DNA from: JABDFW01 sp035550215
GTDB lineage: Bacteria > Bacteroidota > Bacteroidia > Chitinophagales > Chitinophagaceae
DNA length: 64,000 nucleotides
Direction of reading: 5' to 3'
Assembly: GCA_035550215.1 (NCBI GenBank)
Contig: DASZPM010000015.1
Coordinates: 1-64,000 of the forward strand
Shown one piece after another: positions 36,048 through 46,002 of this stretch. How positions within the stretch are numbered: the first letter of the stretch is position 1; every line of letters begins with the position of its first letter. Under the pieces are notes generated by a model. That model made no database searches. It saw nothing but the letters and a program-made list of their open reading frames with translations, and was not told where the DNA came from. The position numbers and the translations under genes are program-made.

Positions 36048-38324
36048 ATGGCTTTTGATATTGAAATGATTAAACGTGTTTATGCAGGGTTACCGGCCAA
36101 AGTTGAGGCAGCCCGCAAAACACTGGGAAGGCCTTTGACCTTAGCAGAAAAAATATTATTCTCGCATTTGCATGCCGACCAGCCGCTGGCTTCGTTTGAA
36201 AGGGCCAAAACCTATGTAGATTTTGCCCCCGACCGCGTTGCTATGCAGGATGCTACTGCACAAATGGCGCTCCTGCAGTTTATGCAGGCGGGCCGGCCTA
36301 AAGTAGCCGTGCCATCTACCGTGCACTGCGACCACCTTATACAGGCTAAAAGCGGCGCAAAAGAAGACCTTGACACCGCTCTTGCAGCCAATAAAGAGGT
36401 GTATGACTTTTTGGCCTCTGTTTCCAATAAATACGGCATTGGGTTTTGGAAACCCGGCGCCGGCATTATTCACCAGGTAGTGCTGGAGAATTATGCTTTT
36501 CCGGGTGGGATGATGATTGGTACCGACAGCCACACCCCTAATGCGGGTGGCCTTGGCATGATAGCCATAGGCGTTGGCGGCGCTGACGCCTGCGATGTAA
36601 TGGCAGGTTTACCCTGGGAACTGAAATGGCCGAAGCTGATTGGTATTAAGCTTACCGGCAAGATGAGCGGGTGGACAAGCGCTAAAGACATTATTTTAAG
36701 GGTTGCCGGTATATTAACTGTTAAAGGCGGTACCGGCGCTATTGTTGAATATTTTGGGGAAGGCGCTGACAGCCTTAGCGCCACCGGCAAAGGGACTATT
36801 TGCAACATGGGCGCTGAAATTGGCGCCACCTGCAGCCTTTTTGCTTATGACGATAAAATGAGCGCTTACCTGAAGCTGACTGACCGTGCTGATGTTGCCA
36901 CCCTTGCAGACGGCGTTAAAGAGCATTTGCGCCCCGACGATGATGTTTACGCAAACCCTGAAAAGTATTATGACCAGTTAATTGAAATTAACCTGGATGA
37001 ATTAGAGCCTTACGTTAACGGGCCCTTTACACCAGACCTTGCATGGCCAATAAGCAAGTTTGCAGAAGCAGTAAAAGCAAATGAATGGCCTGAAAAACTG
37101 GAAGTGGCGTTAATTGGCTCATGCACCAACTCTTCGTATGAAGATATAAGCCGTTCAGCATCGCTGGCTAAACAGGCTACCGACAAAGGCTTAAAAACCA
37201 AAGCTGAATTTACCATTACCCCCGGCAGCGAACAGGTAAGGTTTACTATTGAACGCGATGGCTTTCTTAATACATTTGATAAAATGGGCGGCGTGGTGTT
37301 GGCTAATGCCTGCGGCCCCTGTATAGGCCAGTGGGCGCGCCATATTGACGACCCAAAACGCAAAAACTCCATCATCACTTCATTCAACCGTAACTTTGCC
37401 AAACGTAACGATGGTTTCTCAGGTACACATGCCTTTGTGGCTTCACCTGAAATTGTAACAGCCTTTGCCATTGCCGGCGACCTTACGTTTAACCCGCTTA
37501 CCGATAAGTTGAAAAACGAACAGGGTGAAGAAGTAATGCTGGATGAACCAACGGGCTTTGAATTGCCGCCGGCAGGTTTTGCCGTGGATGACCCCGGTTT
37601 TCAACCTCCTGCAGAAGACGGCAGCAAAGTTGAAGTAGCGGTTGCCCCTGACAGCCAGCGCTTACAATTGCTGGAACCGTTCGCAGCCTGGGAGGGAACA
37701 GACCTTAAAGGTTTGTATCTTTTGATAAAAGCAAAAGGTAAATGTACTACCGACCATATATCTATGGCCGGCCCATGGTTAAAGTTCCGTGGCCATCTTG
37801 ATAATATCTCCAACAACATGCTTATTGGCGCTGTTAACTATTTTAATGAAAAGACCGACAGTGTTAAAAACGAGCTTACCGGCGAATACGGCCCTGTGCC
37901 TGCTACACAGCGCGCTTACAAAGCTGCTGGTATTGGCAGCGTGGTTGTTGGCGACGAAAATTATGGCGAAGGCAGCAGCCGTGAGCATGCGGCAATGGAG
38001 CCACGCCACCTTGGGGTACGTGCCATACTGGTAAAAAGTTTTGCACGCATACATGAAACAAACCTGAAAAAGCAGGGTATGCTCGCGCTTACTTTTGCCA
38101 ATAAGGATGATTACGATAAAGTGCAGGAGGACGATACTATTGATATTATCGGCCTTACAGATTTTGTGCCCGGCAAGCCACTTACCATAGTATTGCACCA
38201 CGCAGGTGGTGGTACTGATGCTTTTACTGCCAACCACACTTACAACGAGCAGCAGATTGAGTGGTTTAAAGCAGGCGGCGCGTTAAATATTATCAGGAAG
38301 AAATTTGCAAAATACAAAGCATAA
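36048..38324 (+). CDS. aconitate hydratase, mitochondrial-type
   Basis: 758 residues, the length of mitochondrial aconitase rather than AcnA (~890) or AcnB. The [4Fe-4S] ligands are C359 (LIGSCTNSS), C422 and C425 (ANACGPCIGQW). GTDSHTPNAGGLGM and the swivel-domain GDENYGEGSSREHAA are typical. It interconverts citrate and isocitrate in the TCA cycle. It is monocistronic, divergent from the PspC gene. Confidence 0.97.
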   Translation: MAFDIEMIKRVYAGLPAKVEAARKTLGRPLTLAEKILFSHLHADQPLASFERAKTYVDFAPDRVAMQDATAQMALLQFMQAGRPKVAVPSTVHCDHLIQAKSGAKEDLDTALAANKEVYDFLASVSNKYGIGFWKPGAGIIHQVVLENYAFPGGMMIGTDSHTPNAGGLGMIAIGVGGADACDVMAGLPWELKWPKLIGIKLTGKMSGWTSAKDIILRVAGILTVKGGTGAIVEYFGEGADSLSATGKGTICNMGAEIGATCSLFAYDDKMSAYLKLTDRADVATLADGVKEHLRPDDDVYANPEKYYDQLIEINLDELEPYVNGPFTPDLAWPISKFAEAVKANEWPEKLEVALIGSCTNSSYEDISRSASLAKQATDKGLKTKAEFTITPGSEQVRFTIERDGFLNTFDKMGGVVLANACGPCIGQWARHIDDPKRKNSIITSFNRNFAKRNDGFSGTHAFVASPEIVTAFAIAGDLTFNPLTDKLKNEQGEEVMLDEPTGFELPPAGFAVDDPGFQPPAEDGSKVEVAVAPDSQRLQLLEPFAAWEGTDLKGLYLLIKAKGKCTTDHISMAGPWLKFRGHLDNISNNMLIGAVNYFNEKTDSVKNELTGEYGPVPATQRAYKAAGIGSVVVGDENYGEGSSREHAAMEPRHLGVRAILVKSFARIHETNLKKQGMLALTFANKDDYDKVQEDDTIDIIGLTDFVPGKPLTIVLHHAGGGTDAFTANHTYNEQQIEWFKAGGALNIIRKKFAKYKA

Positions 38325-38343
38325 ACAATTTTGCGTCAGCGAA

Positions 38344-38379
38344 GGGCCCTTGCAGTAAAATGCAGGGCCTTTTTATTTT
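38344..38379 (+). terminator. terminator of the aconitase gene
   Basis: A GGCCC(T)TGCA / TGCAGGGCC stem with loop GTAAAA and a T-rich tail, 19 bp after the stop. Confidence 0.8.
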
Positions 38380-38403
38380 AACAACATGCTCAAAAGATGG
38401 AAG

Positions 38404-39720
38404 TTATGTTATCGCATGCTTTTTGCCTGAAATTGACAGTCCGTTGCTAAACAGCAAAAGAAAGCCCGCCAGCAGCATCAGCGCTTCACCCCACTCCCTG
38501 CCATGATGTATATAGGGGTGGTCATAATTTAAAGCCAGCCCTATAAACAGCAGAATTATACCCCGGTAGTCTTTACCCGAAATAATTAAGAATGCCCCGA
38601 ACATCCAAAGCATAAAATTGTATGGCCCGCGCGGCGCGGGCGTGCATATCTCACTGGTTATGTATATCAAAAACAGCAGGCACAAAAATTTATTTGCCGG
38701 CATTGTTTTAATACGGTTTTTGGCAAGTAATATTAATAGCACCGCCAGTGCCAGCATTACCGCTGAATAATACACAGTATTGGTAATAATAATATTATTG
38801 GCTACAAGATAATCTTCTATTGTTTTAATCAACCCGGCAGGCCGACTCAGGCCATTAAATAAACCGTTTATCTTTTTTGCATCGCCTGTTGTCGTGTTTT
38901 GAAGGGCTGTACAGGGCTCAAGATATGTAACCGGCTTTTTAAACGCTATTTCCGGGTGTGCATCCGCAGGTATCTGTAGTGAGTACATTTTTACCGCACG
39001 GGCGTATTCCATCCAATAACGTGTTGACCCGGAGAAAACGTTAAACAGCACTAAAAATACGCAACCCGCCGCCAGGCCATACAATGATTTTTTGTTATAC
39101 CACAAAAACAGCATAATTACCGCAGGGGCAAACAAGGGCCTGCAGGCAATGGTAAAGGCCAGTACAAGGCCAAACAAAAAGTTTTTGTCCTTTACTTTTA
39201 ATCCATACAGTACAAAGAATAAAAAGGCGTACAATATATGTATTTGGCCCAGCACAAGATGCATGAGCCAATATTTTGAGAAAAGAAAAAAAAGAGCAAA
39301 ACATATACACAGCAAGTACTTGCCTGTTGCCTGTGGTGTTAACATTACCGCTATTATGCAGCACGCTAAAAGCAGCAGGTACTCTATAACCAGCCACACC
39401 TCTCTTACTGAACAGGAAGTTAAAAACTTAAGCGGGTAATGTAATAAAATAGCAAATGGTGTTATAGTACAGCCATTCAAAATAGTTAAGCTGTCAGCAG
39501 GCACGCCGGGCTGATTGTAAAAATACGCTGATTTTTTTTCTGTAATCGCCACAGCCCCAGCTATTCTTGGACCGAGGTCGTTTGTGGGGAAAAGCGGTAA
39601 AAGCTTTTGCGCATTTATAAAGCTAACAGTAACACATATAACAATAATAATAAAAGGTAAAACCGGCTTGTTTAACAATACAAATAAGTTTTTAGCTGGA
39701 TGCGTATTGGTAGAAGACAT
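38404..39720 (-). CDS. GT87-like polyprenol-dependent glycosyltransferase (DUF2029)
   Basis: 438 residues with about 10-11 membrane spans. The first extracytoplasmic loop holds the acidic motif FPTNDLGPR expected of GT-C enzymes. Related GT87 proteins add mannose or other sugars from lipid-linked donors. The acceptor is unknown; the protein could serve in cell-surface glycan or protein glycosylation. It is monocistronic and divergent from the chitinase. Confidence 0.75.
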   Translation of the reverse strand: MSSTNTHPAKNLFVLLNKPVLPFIIIVICVTVSFINAQKLLPLFPTNDLGPRIAGAVAITEKKSAYFYNQPGVPADSLTILNGCTITPFAILLHYPLKFLTSCSVREVWLVIEYLLLLACCIIAVMLTPQATGKYLLCICFALFFLFSKYWLMHLVLGQIHILYAFLFFVLYGLKVKDKNFLFGLVLAFTIACRPLFAPAVIMLFLWYNKKSLYGLAAGCVFLVLFNVFSGSTRYWMEYARAVKMYSLQIPADAHPEIAFKKPVTYLEPCTALQNTTTGDAKKINGLFNGLSRPAGLIKTIEDYLVANNIIITNTVYYSAVMLALAVLLILLAKNRIKTMPANKFLCLLFLIYITSEICTPAPRGPYNFMLWMFGAFLIISGKDYRGIILLFIGLALNYDHPYIHHGREWGEALMLLAGFLLLFSNGLSISGKKHAIT

Positions 39721-39808
39721 AATTTTGTTCAGGTTAAAATAAAATCAGGAGCACTGTATTATTAAAGTTATAAAAAAACGTACAACGGTTAATGTAAAGC
39801 CTTCTTCA

Positions 39809-40903
39809 ATGATGAAAAAAATTATTCCCGCATTACTGCTGGCGCTCTTTGCAGCCAGCGCCTTTTGCCAGAGCGCCTCAAAAAAATCGCCTATCACTGT
39901 TATTGGGTATTATGCCGGCGATTCGGCGCACATTGACGCCTACCCAATTGAAGAGCTTACGCATATAATTTACAGTTTTACCCATTTAAAGGGAAACGAT
40001 ATATATGTTCAAAATAAAAGAGACAGCGCTACCATTAAACACCTTGTATCATTGAAGAAGAGAAACCCGCAACTAAAAATCATTCTTTCTATGGGTGGAT
40101 GGGGTGGTTGCGGTCCATGTTCTGAAGTTTTTTCTACCGATAAGGGACGTAAGGAATTTGCCGCCTCTGTATTACATACCATGCAATATTTTGGCACAGA
40201 CGGTATTGATTTAGATTGGGAATACCCGGCTATTTCGGGCTTTCCCGGTCATCGTTTTGTACCGGAAGACAAACAAAATTTTACCGCGCTGCTGAAAGCC
40301 CTTCGCGATGCACTGGGTAAAAAATACGAAATAAGCTTTGCAGCGGGTGGCTTCACCACTTACCTGCAGCAGTCTATTGAATGGGATAAGATTGCGCCAC
40401 TGGTAGATAAAGTTAACCTGATGACTTATGACCTCGTGCATGGCTTTAGCAAAGTTACGGGCCACCATACACCGCTGTATTCAACACCACAGCAGGTTGA
40501 GTCTGTTGACCATGCTGTGCGGTACCTGGATTCCATTCATTTCCCGGTTAACAAGCTGGTTATCGGCGCGGCTTTTTATGCCCGAATATTTGATGTGGAT
40601 GTTGACGCCAATAAAGGCCTATACCAGCCGGGAAAATTTGATCACGGCGTTGATTACAGGAACTTTAATAAAGACTCACTGGAAAATTTAGGCTTTGTTT
40701 TTTATTGGGACGATGTGGCCAAAGCGCCTTATGGCTACAACAAAAAATTAAAGCAGGTAATTACGTTTGATGATAAACGCTCCCTCGCCTTAAAAACAAA
40801 ATACGCCATTGACCACCACCTTAACGGCATTATGTTTTGGGAGCTAGGGAATGATAAAACAAAGGATGGTTTGTTACAGGCGATATATGATGCAGCAAAA
40901 TAA
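39809..40903 (+). CDS. secreted GH18 chitinase-like glycosidase
   Basis: 364 residues with a signal peptide ending ASAFCQ. A single GH18 TIM barrel carries SMGGWGGCGPCSEVF (the SxGG motif) and the catalytic DGIDLDWEYP (DxxDxDxE). MTYDLVHG and the final MFWELGND strands are also kept. It should hydrolyse chitin oligosaccharides or another GlcNAc polymer. NagB further along could process the released amino sugar. Confidence 0.93.
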   Translation: MMKKIIPALLLALFAASAFCQSASKKSPITVIGYYAGDSAHIDAYPIEELTHIIYSFTHLKGNDIYVQNKRDSATIKHLVSLKKRNPQLKIILSMGGWGGCGPCSEVFSTDKGRKEFAASVLHTMQYFGTDGIDLDWEYPAISGFPGHRFVPEDKQNFTALLKALRDALGKKYEISFAAGGFTTYLQQSIEWDKIAPLVDKVNLMTYDLVHGFSKVTGHHTPLYSTPQQVESVDHAVRYLDSIHFPVNKLVIGAAFYARIFDVDVDANKGLYQPGKFDHGVDYRNFNKDSLENLGFVFYWDDVAKAPYGYNKKLKQVITFDDKRSLALKTKYAIDHHLNGIMFWELGNDKTKDGLLQAIYDAAK

Positions 40904-41159
40904 TAGGCAATTAGTAAGAGCAAAGTCGTCACACTATCACTTTTACATAAACAAATAATATTTGCTAATTTCAATTATTTTATTTACTTTCCCATTATAC
41001 GCATTTGGCTCACGGATATAACTGGGCTAAGGAATATGCAGCCGCCAAGACATAACTAAAGGATTTTGCTTAGATACCAAAAATAACGTTAAGGCTTAAA
41101 GTTCTGTGAATAGCTAAGTGAATCAGTTTTCCGCAATTAAGGGAATTAAAATATCGTTT

Positions 41160-41501
41160 ATGACAAATCTTGATATTTTGATTTTAGCAATCAAACAGAG
41201 AAAGCCCATTTCTTTTGAATATAACAAGCCGGGCAAGATAGGCGGATTAAGAATAGGAAATCCTCATGCAGTTTTTATATTTACTGCTAAATCTGGCGAA
41301 ATGAGCACAAAAATTCATATCGTACAAACAGATGGCGTGTCAGATAGCAAGGACATTAAGCCATTCCCAGATTTTAGAATGTTCAATATTGAAGATCTTA
41401 GCAATTTGTCTACAATTGACGACGCCCCACAATTTGAACCATATTATGATAAATACAACCCAGATTGGGTAGGATATAAAGATGTAATAGAGAAAATCTA
41501 A
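41160..41501 (+). CDS. WYL-like domain protein next to Shedu
   Basis: 113 residues from the ATG at 41160 (a GTG at 41118 adds 14 unlikely residues). The core AIKQRKPISFEYNKPGKIGG, then RIGNPHAVFIF, then FRMFNIEDLSNL resembles the effector-sensing WYL domain, but there is no DNA-binding helix-turn-helix. Its TAATG stop overlaps the Shedu start by one base, so the two are made together. A ligand sensor or inhibitor for the nuclease is possible (inference). Confidence 0.65.
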   Translation: MTNLDILILAIKQRKPISFEYNKPGKIGGLRIGNPHAVFIFTAKSGEMSTKIHIVQTDGVSDSKDIKPFPDFRMFNIEDLSNLSTIDDAPQFEPYYDKYNPDWVGYKDVIEKI

Positions 41502-42505
41502 TGAGCATTCCTTATCATTTAGAACTATTTAATAACGGCTCTGTTCGTTTATACATAAATTTCTCAAATGTAAAAGGCGACGTTGCTGATGAAAACATAA
41601 CTTTTCATATCTACGCTACGAATAATAATGGAATACCTGTATTCACGGAAAAAATGGGCATAACTGAACTACGAATGCTATATAAGCACCTCGAAGCAGT
41701 TTCTGTTATTAAGGATGGAGCGAAGAAATCTTCAAAATTTATAGAAACAACGGATGAAATCAATTTAGTTATAGAAAAACTCCAAGAGAGCGATTTACAA
41801 ACAGTTCTTACTCTCCTTAAAAAATTCGAATCGAGCGAAAAAATTAAGGGTCTCTTATCTTCTCTCAGTGATCTCGAAATAGAAAATTTATTTGGTGCAT
41901 ATCACCATAAAGTAATGTCCATTGAAATTGATAATCTCCAAAAGCTGATAGATATAGAGGTTAGCTCTGACTTAACTCAGGAAATCAAAAGATATCCCGA
42001 ACTAATAAAGTATTCCGCCGGACAGCCAGAAAAAATATTTCAGAATTGGGTAGAGACCAATCTATGGGTATTTGGAATAGATTACATCCGAAAACATGAT
42101 GAACGAAAAATTGCGCTGTTTAGTGAAGGAGATCTACTAATGGAAACCGTAGACGGTTTTTTAGACTTAATAGAATTAAAAAGACCTAAACATGAATTAC
42201 TTAAATTTGACAATAGTCACAAATGTTATTACCCTCATTCCGACCTCTCAATAGTTATTGGACAATCGTTATTTTATCTTCAGAAGCTACTAGAATACAA
42301 ATTAATAATTCAGAATGAATATAAAGTAAAGATAATTATGCCTAGAGTAAAAATCATTGTCGGAAGAAACTTTGATTTTTCGGATGAGCAACGCAACTGC
42401 ATTCGTATGCTAAATTCCAATTTAAATTCAATTCAAATTATTTCATATGATGATTTAATATTATTTGGAAAGCTACTACTGAAAGCAAATGAAAGTAGTC
42501 TATGA
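41501..42505 (+). CDS. sduA: Shedu anti-phage nuclease (DUF4263)
   Basis: 334 residues. The N-terminal ~150 residues are a family-specific region of beta strands and helices. The C-terminal PD-(D/E)xK nuclease domain (~165-330) shows EKIFQNWVETNLWVFGIDYI, the active-site run D218-x6-E225-x-K227 (DGFLDLIELKRP) and HSDLSIVIGQ with Q255. This is the Shedu family, a single-gene nuclease defence system (established). Base composition of this gene and its partner is clearly more AT-rich than the flanking genes, consistent with recent transfer. Confidence 0.88.
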   Translation: MSIPYHLELFNNGSVRLYINFSNVKGDVADENITFHIYATNNNGIPVFTEKMGITELRMLYKHLEAVSVIKDGAKKSSKFIETTDEINLVIEKLQESDLQTVLTLLKKFESSEKIKGLLSSLSDLEIENLFGAYHHKVMSIEIDNLQKLIDIEVSSDLTQEIKRYPELIKYSAGQPEKIFQNWVETNLWVFGIDYIRKHDERKIALFSEGDLLMETVDGFLDLIELKRPKHELLKFDNSHKCYYPHSDLSIVIGQSLFYLQKLLEYKLIIQNEYKVKIIMPRVKIIVGRNFDFSDEQRNCIRMLNSNLNSIQIISYDDLILFGKLLLKANESSL

Positions 42506-42697
42506 AATGGCGTACAAAAAATAGCACGTTGTTGAAATGTTTATCTATGATTTATGTAAACATATTTCTCATTTTAGTTTTCTCGCTTATAATGGTAAGA
42601 TACTATGAAAACCATCTGTAATCCATAATATTACATCAAAACCAATGCTGGGATTTAGCTATTTATTGCTACTTTATTTTAGTGCAGTCGATTTGCT

Positions 42698-43753
42698 TTA
42701 TTTCCCCGTCATCTTTTTTATAAACTCCACTTCCTTCTCACTGTATGGCGTACCATCAGGCCTGAAAATATCATGAAACCATATCTTCGGCTCTTCGCCG
42801 CTGGGTATGGGCGTATCCCACGCATACATGGTGTTTGTTTTTCCTGCCACTAATCCCCAGTTAATAGCTGCTACATTATTGGCTTTAAGCAGCGGCATGA
42901 TATTATCAAAACGGCTGCCCCGCAGGCGCGCCATGTATTCTGTGCAAATAAGCGGCCTTCCGTATTTTTTCAATGTATCTATCGTTTTGGCATGTACAGT
43001 GTCGTTATTATAATCGTGATAAGTAATCACATCGCTGTTGGCTAATTGATAAGCATTAAGTGCCTTTAGTGATGGTGTCCACACACCGGCAGACAATGGC
43101 TGGTCAGGGTTTACCTCTCTTGCCCAGGTAAATATTTTTTTTAATAAAGGCAGGCTTTTATTACCGTAATTGCTGTTACCTGGCTCGTTATATACATCCC
43201 ACAACAGTATACGCCTGTCATGTTTAAAACGGGTAAGAACATCTTTTACATACGCTTCCAGCGTTTTAACAACAGCCGGAGAATCATATAATAATTTACC
43301 GGGGTCGCGTATCCATCCCGAGTTATGAATACCGGGTTTGGGCTTGGGTTGCGTACCTGTATGATAGGTTTCATTCCAGCAGTCATCAAAAAATACAAAC
43401 ATGGTAATAATGCCGTGCCTTTGCGCTATATCCAGGTAAGTATTCATTCTTTGCTTAAACCCTTCCTTATCTATTTCCCATGCAGCATGGTGTAAAAAAA
43501 CACGCATACAATTAAGGCCGATGGATTGAGCATACCCCAAATCGGTATCAATGGCGGTAGTATCAAATGTTTCTGCCTGCCACATTTCCAGTTGGTTAAT
43601 GGCTGTATGAGGGATAAAATCACAACCTCTCAGCCAGCCAAACTGCTGGTACCAGTTGTTGGCTTCTTCCTTACTCCAAACAGGACGTTGGGCGTGCGAG
43701 GGCATTGTGAATACAGTGGCCGTTACAATTAACAGCAGTAGTGTCTTTTTCAT
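42698..43753 (-). CDS. secreted GH5-like glycoside hydrolase
   Basis: 351 residues with a signal peptide ending SHAQ and a TIM barrel. The acid/base glutamate is in LLWDVYNEPGN and the nucleophile in LICTEYMARL, the clan-A arrangement of GH5 and relatives. The bond cleaved is not readable. It lies 66 bp downstream of a GH127 gene and is probably cotranscribed with it, so the pair may act on an arabinose-bearing plant glycan. Confidence 0.85.
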   Translation of the reverse strand: MKKTLLLLIVTATVFTMPSHAQRPVWSKEEANNWYQQFGWLRGCDFIPHTAINQLEMWQAETFDTTAIDTDLGYAQSIGLNCMRVFLHHAAWEIDKEGFKQRMNTYLDIAQRHGIITMFVFFDDCWNETYHTGTQPKPKPGIHNSGWIRDPGKLLYDSPAVVKTLEAYVKDVLTRFKHDRRILLWDVYNEPGNSNYGNKSLPLLKKIFTWAREVNPDQPLSAGVWTPSLKALNAYQLANSDVITYHDYNNDTVHAKTIDTLKKYGRPLICTEYMARLRGSRFDNIMPLLKANNVAAINWGLVAGKTNTMYAWDTPIPSGEEPKIWFHDIFRPDGTPYSEKEVEFIKKMTGK

Positions 43754-43819
43754 GCTTTGCTTACCTTTTTATTACAAGTGTATTTTAACGGGGGTCGTAC
43801 TACCTTTTGGTTAAAGGCG

Positions 43820-45898
43820 CTATTTTACCACCGGAAAAGCGCTTATGCGCAACCTTGCGGCGCCCATAGGTATCAGTTCAATTTTCTCGTCAGCCGTATT
43901 AACATCAACAGGGCTTTCCGGCAAAACCGCCACCAGGCCGTATTGGTCTAACTGCCATTGCGGTATCTGCTTACCGTCTGTTTCTATTGCAATAGGCACA
44001 TCATCTTCTGTAAATGGAAAATCACTTTTGGGCCATGGTTTATGCACAACGGTAAATACAGATGCGGGGTTGTAATTCTCCACATCCTTTTCATCCAGGC
44101 CATAGTTCCATGCGCTGGCAGGGAATATTTGGTACGCTGGCCACTTGCTTGCATCAGCATTTGGCTGCCACCGTGAATCGGAAATAGCGGCAGAGCGGCT
44201 GTCTTCTTTTTTATAGCGTTCCTTTATTTTCAGCGAAAAGGTTAGGGGGCCATAATTTACACTTACGCTGTTTTTGTTTTCATCCCACGTCTTCAACTGC
44301 ACTTTCATGGGCAGCGTTATTTCTATTTTGTCACCACTCTTCCAGGTATTTTCTATTCTTGTGTACGTTAAGGCAGGTGAGGTATGCTCTACCGGCACGC
44401 CGTTAACCTTTATGGCAGCATTAGCGCACCAGCCGGGTATGCGTATATATAAGGGGAATTTTGCATTAGCCGCTTTTGTTATTGTAATTTCTATTTTATC
44501 ATCAAATGGATAATGTGTCTCTTCCTGCAGCATAACACTTGAGCCATTACCCACTTTTGCCGTTACCTCACAACTGTTATACAGCATAGCGGCGAGGCCA
44601 TTGTCGGGTGTGGCCATCCACATATTTTCCGCGTAATAAGGCCAGCCCTGCGAGTGGTTGTGCTGGCAACACCGGCTGCTAAAGGGGTTCATCATCAAAA
44701 ACGGCCCGTCATTCTGTATACCCGGGCTATGGTTCATGGTATCGCTTACCGCCATATTGGGCGCTGTTAAATACCGCAACGATTTAAAATCGGGCATCAC
44801 AGCGGCAGGGTAAGTATTAAAAGCCACATCCTCACAATGGTCTGCCCAAAATGGGTCGCCTGTAATACGGGCAAGTATTTCATCGCTTGACATTTGCTCC
44901 ACCATACCACAGGTTTCTACCGCCTGGCGGGGGTCAGTATATCCTTTACGCGCATCTTCGTCTGCCCCAAACATACCACCAGGCACCTGCCCATACATAT
45001 TGCGTATAATATTAAAATCATTATAGGTAGCTTTTAAAAAGAAGGAATCTTTTGCCTGCATATAATACGTTGCAGGCTCCCTGAAACACTGGGCAACGTT
45101 TACATTATGAAAATTGGGCAGTGTGTTGGTCTGTGTCCAGTTGGCGGTATTGCGGTGTACCTTATTTGCCAGGTTAAGCAGCCATTGCTCACCGGTAATA
45201 TTATACAACCAGTAAATACTGTAAAGGTTATCGCCACCCCTGCTGTTTTCCCAGTACGTTTTTAAAAATACACTGTCAGGCACTGTCGTTTCCCATTTAA
45301 AATACCCGTCCATTAAATGTATTACACGCGGGTCTTTACTGTATTCGTAATACGATTGCATACACCAAAGCATTATCATATTAGCCCAAACATCCTGCAG
45401 GCCTTCAGGGTGCTTTTTTGACACTTCCTTATTCACCGGCCCGAAGAAGCCATCAGCCCGCTGGCTTTGAAACACTTTTTCAAGCCAGCTTTTTGTTTCA
45501 GCAATCATGGCTGTGTCGCGTAACAGGTAAGCAAGGTCGCCATATCCTTTTAGCCAGTAAGGCACTTCTTCCCACCCATGGTCACCCTTGCCGTTTCCGC
45601 TAAACCATGCGTTATTATTTTTATCAAGCCAGGCGCTTATTTCACCCAAATGGCCGGTTAAACCATCCCGCTGGCGCTCAAGGTATGTTCTTATCCATCC
45701 CTTAGGCACAATGCTGCCGACAGGAAGTTTTATAAAAGCCAATGGCTCAAGTGGTTGCTTATTTGATATGTAATTTGCGTTACTTGTTTCTGTTGATGGC
45801 CGTGTAACCGTAGTTACTGCCAGGTTATTGCCATTGTGCCAATGAATGGCGGTAAAAAGTATTGCTAACAAAACGATGCAGGTGAATATTCTCTTCAT
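43820..45898 (-). CDS. secreted GH127/DUF1680-family glycosidase
   Basis: 692 residues with an N-terminal signal/anchor. The body matches the DUF1680 (beta-L-arabinofuranosidase) group: FGPVNKEVSKKHPEGLQDVW, then the zinc/cysteine active site as ETCGMVEQM (Glu-x-Cys) and SRCCQHN (Cys-Cys), with the second Cys of the pair as the expected nucleophile. C-terminal beta domains follow. It likely releases L-arabinofuranose or a related sugar. Confidence 0.87.
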   Translation of the reverse strand: MKRIFTCIVLLAILFTAIHWHNGNNLAVTTVTRPSTETSNANYISNKQPLEPLAFIKLPVGSIVPKGWIRTYLERQRDGLTGHLGEISAWLDKNNNAWFSGNGKGDHGWEEVPYWLKGYGDLAYLLRDTAMIAETKSWLEKVFQSQRADGFFGPVNKEVSKKHPEGLQDVWANMIMLWCMQSYYEYSKDPRVIHLMDGYFKWETTVPDSVFLKTYWENSRGGDNLYSIYWLYNITGEQWLLNLANKVHRNTANWTQTNTLPNFHNVNVAQCFREPATYYMQAKDSFFLKATYNDFNIIRNMYGQVPGGMFGADEDARKGYTDPRQAVETCGMVEQMSSDEILARITGDPFWADHCEDVAFNTYPAAVMPDFKSLRYLTAPNMAVSDTMNHSPGIQNDGPFLMMNPFSSRCCQHNHSQGWPYYAENMWMATPDNGLAAMLYNSCEVTAKVGNGSSVMLQEETHYPFDDKIEITITKAANAKFPLYIRIPGWCANAAIKVNGVPVEHTSPALTYTRIENTWKSGDKIEITLPMKVQLKTWDENKNSVSVNYGPLTFSLKIKERYKKEDSRSAAISDSRWQPNADASKWPAYQIFPASAWNYGLDEKDVENYNPASVFTVVHKPWPKSDFPFTEDDVPIAIETDGKQIPQWQLDQYGLVAVLPESPVDVNTADEKIELIPMGAARLRISAFPVVK

Positions 45899-46002
45899 GG
45901 CAAGTATGCTGGATAAAAAAATGAAAGTAGCTAATAAAAATTGAAATTATTTTAAATAAATGTAAAACCTACACTTTAAATTTTAATGCGGTTATACAAG
46001 CG

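Noticed and set aside
36212..37819. Several minus-strand ORFs within aconitase
   Set aside because: All are antisense to an unbroken, full-length aconitase frame.
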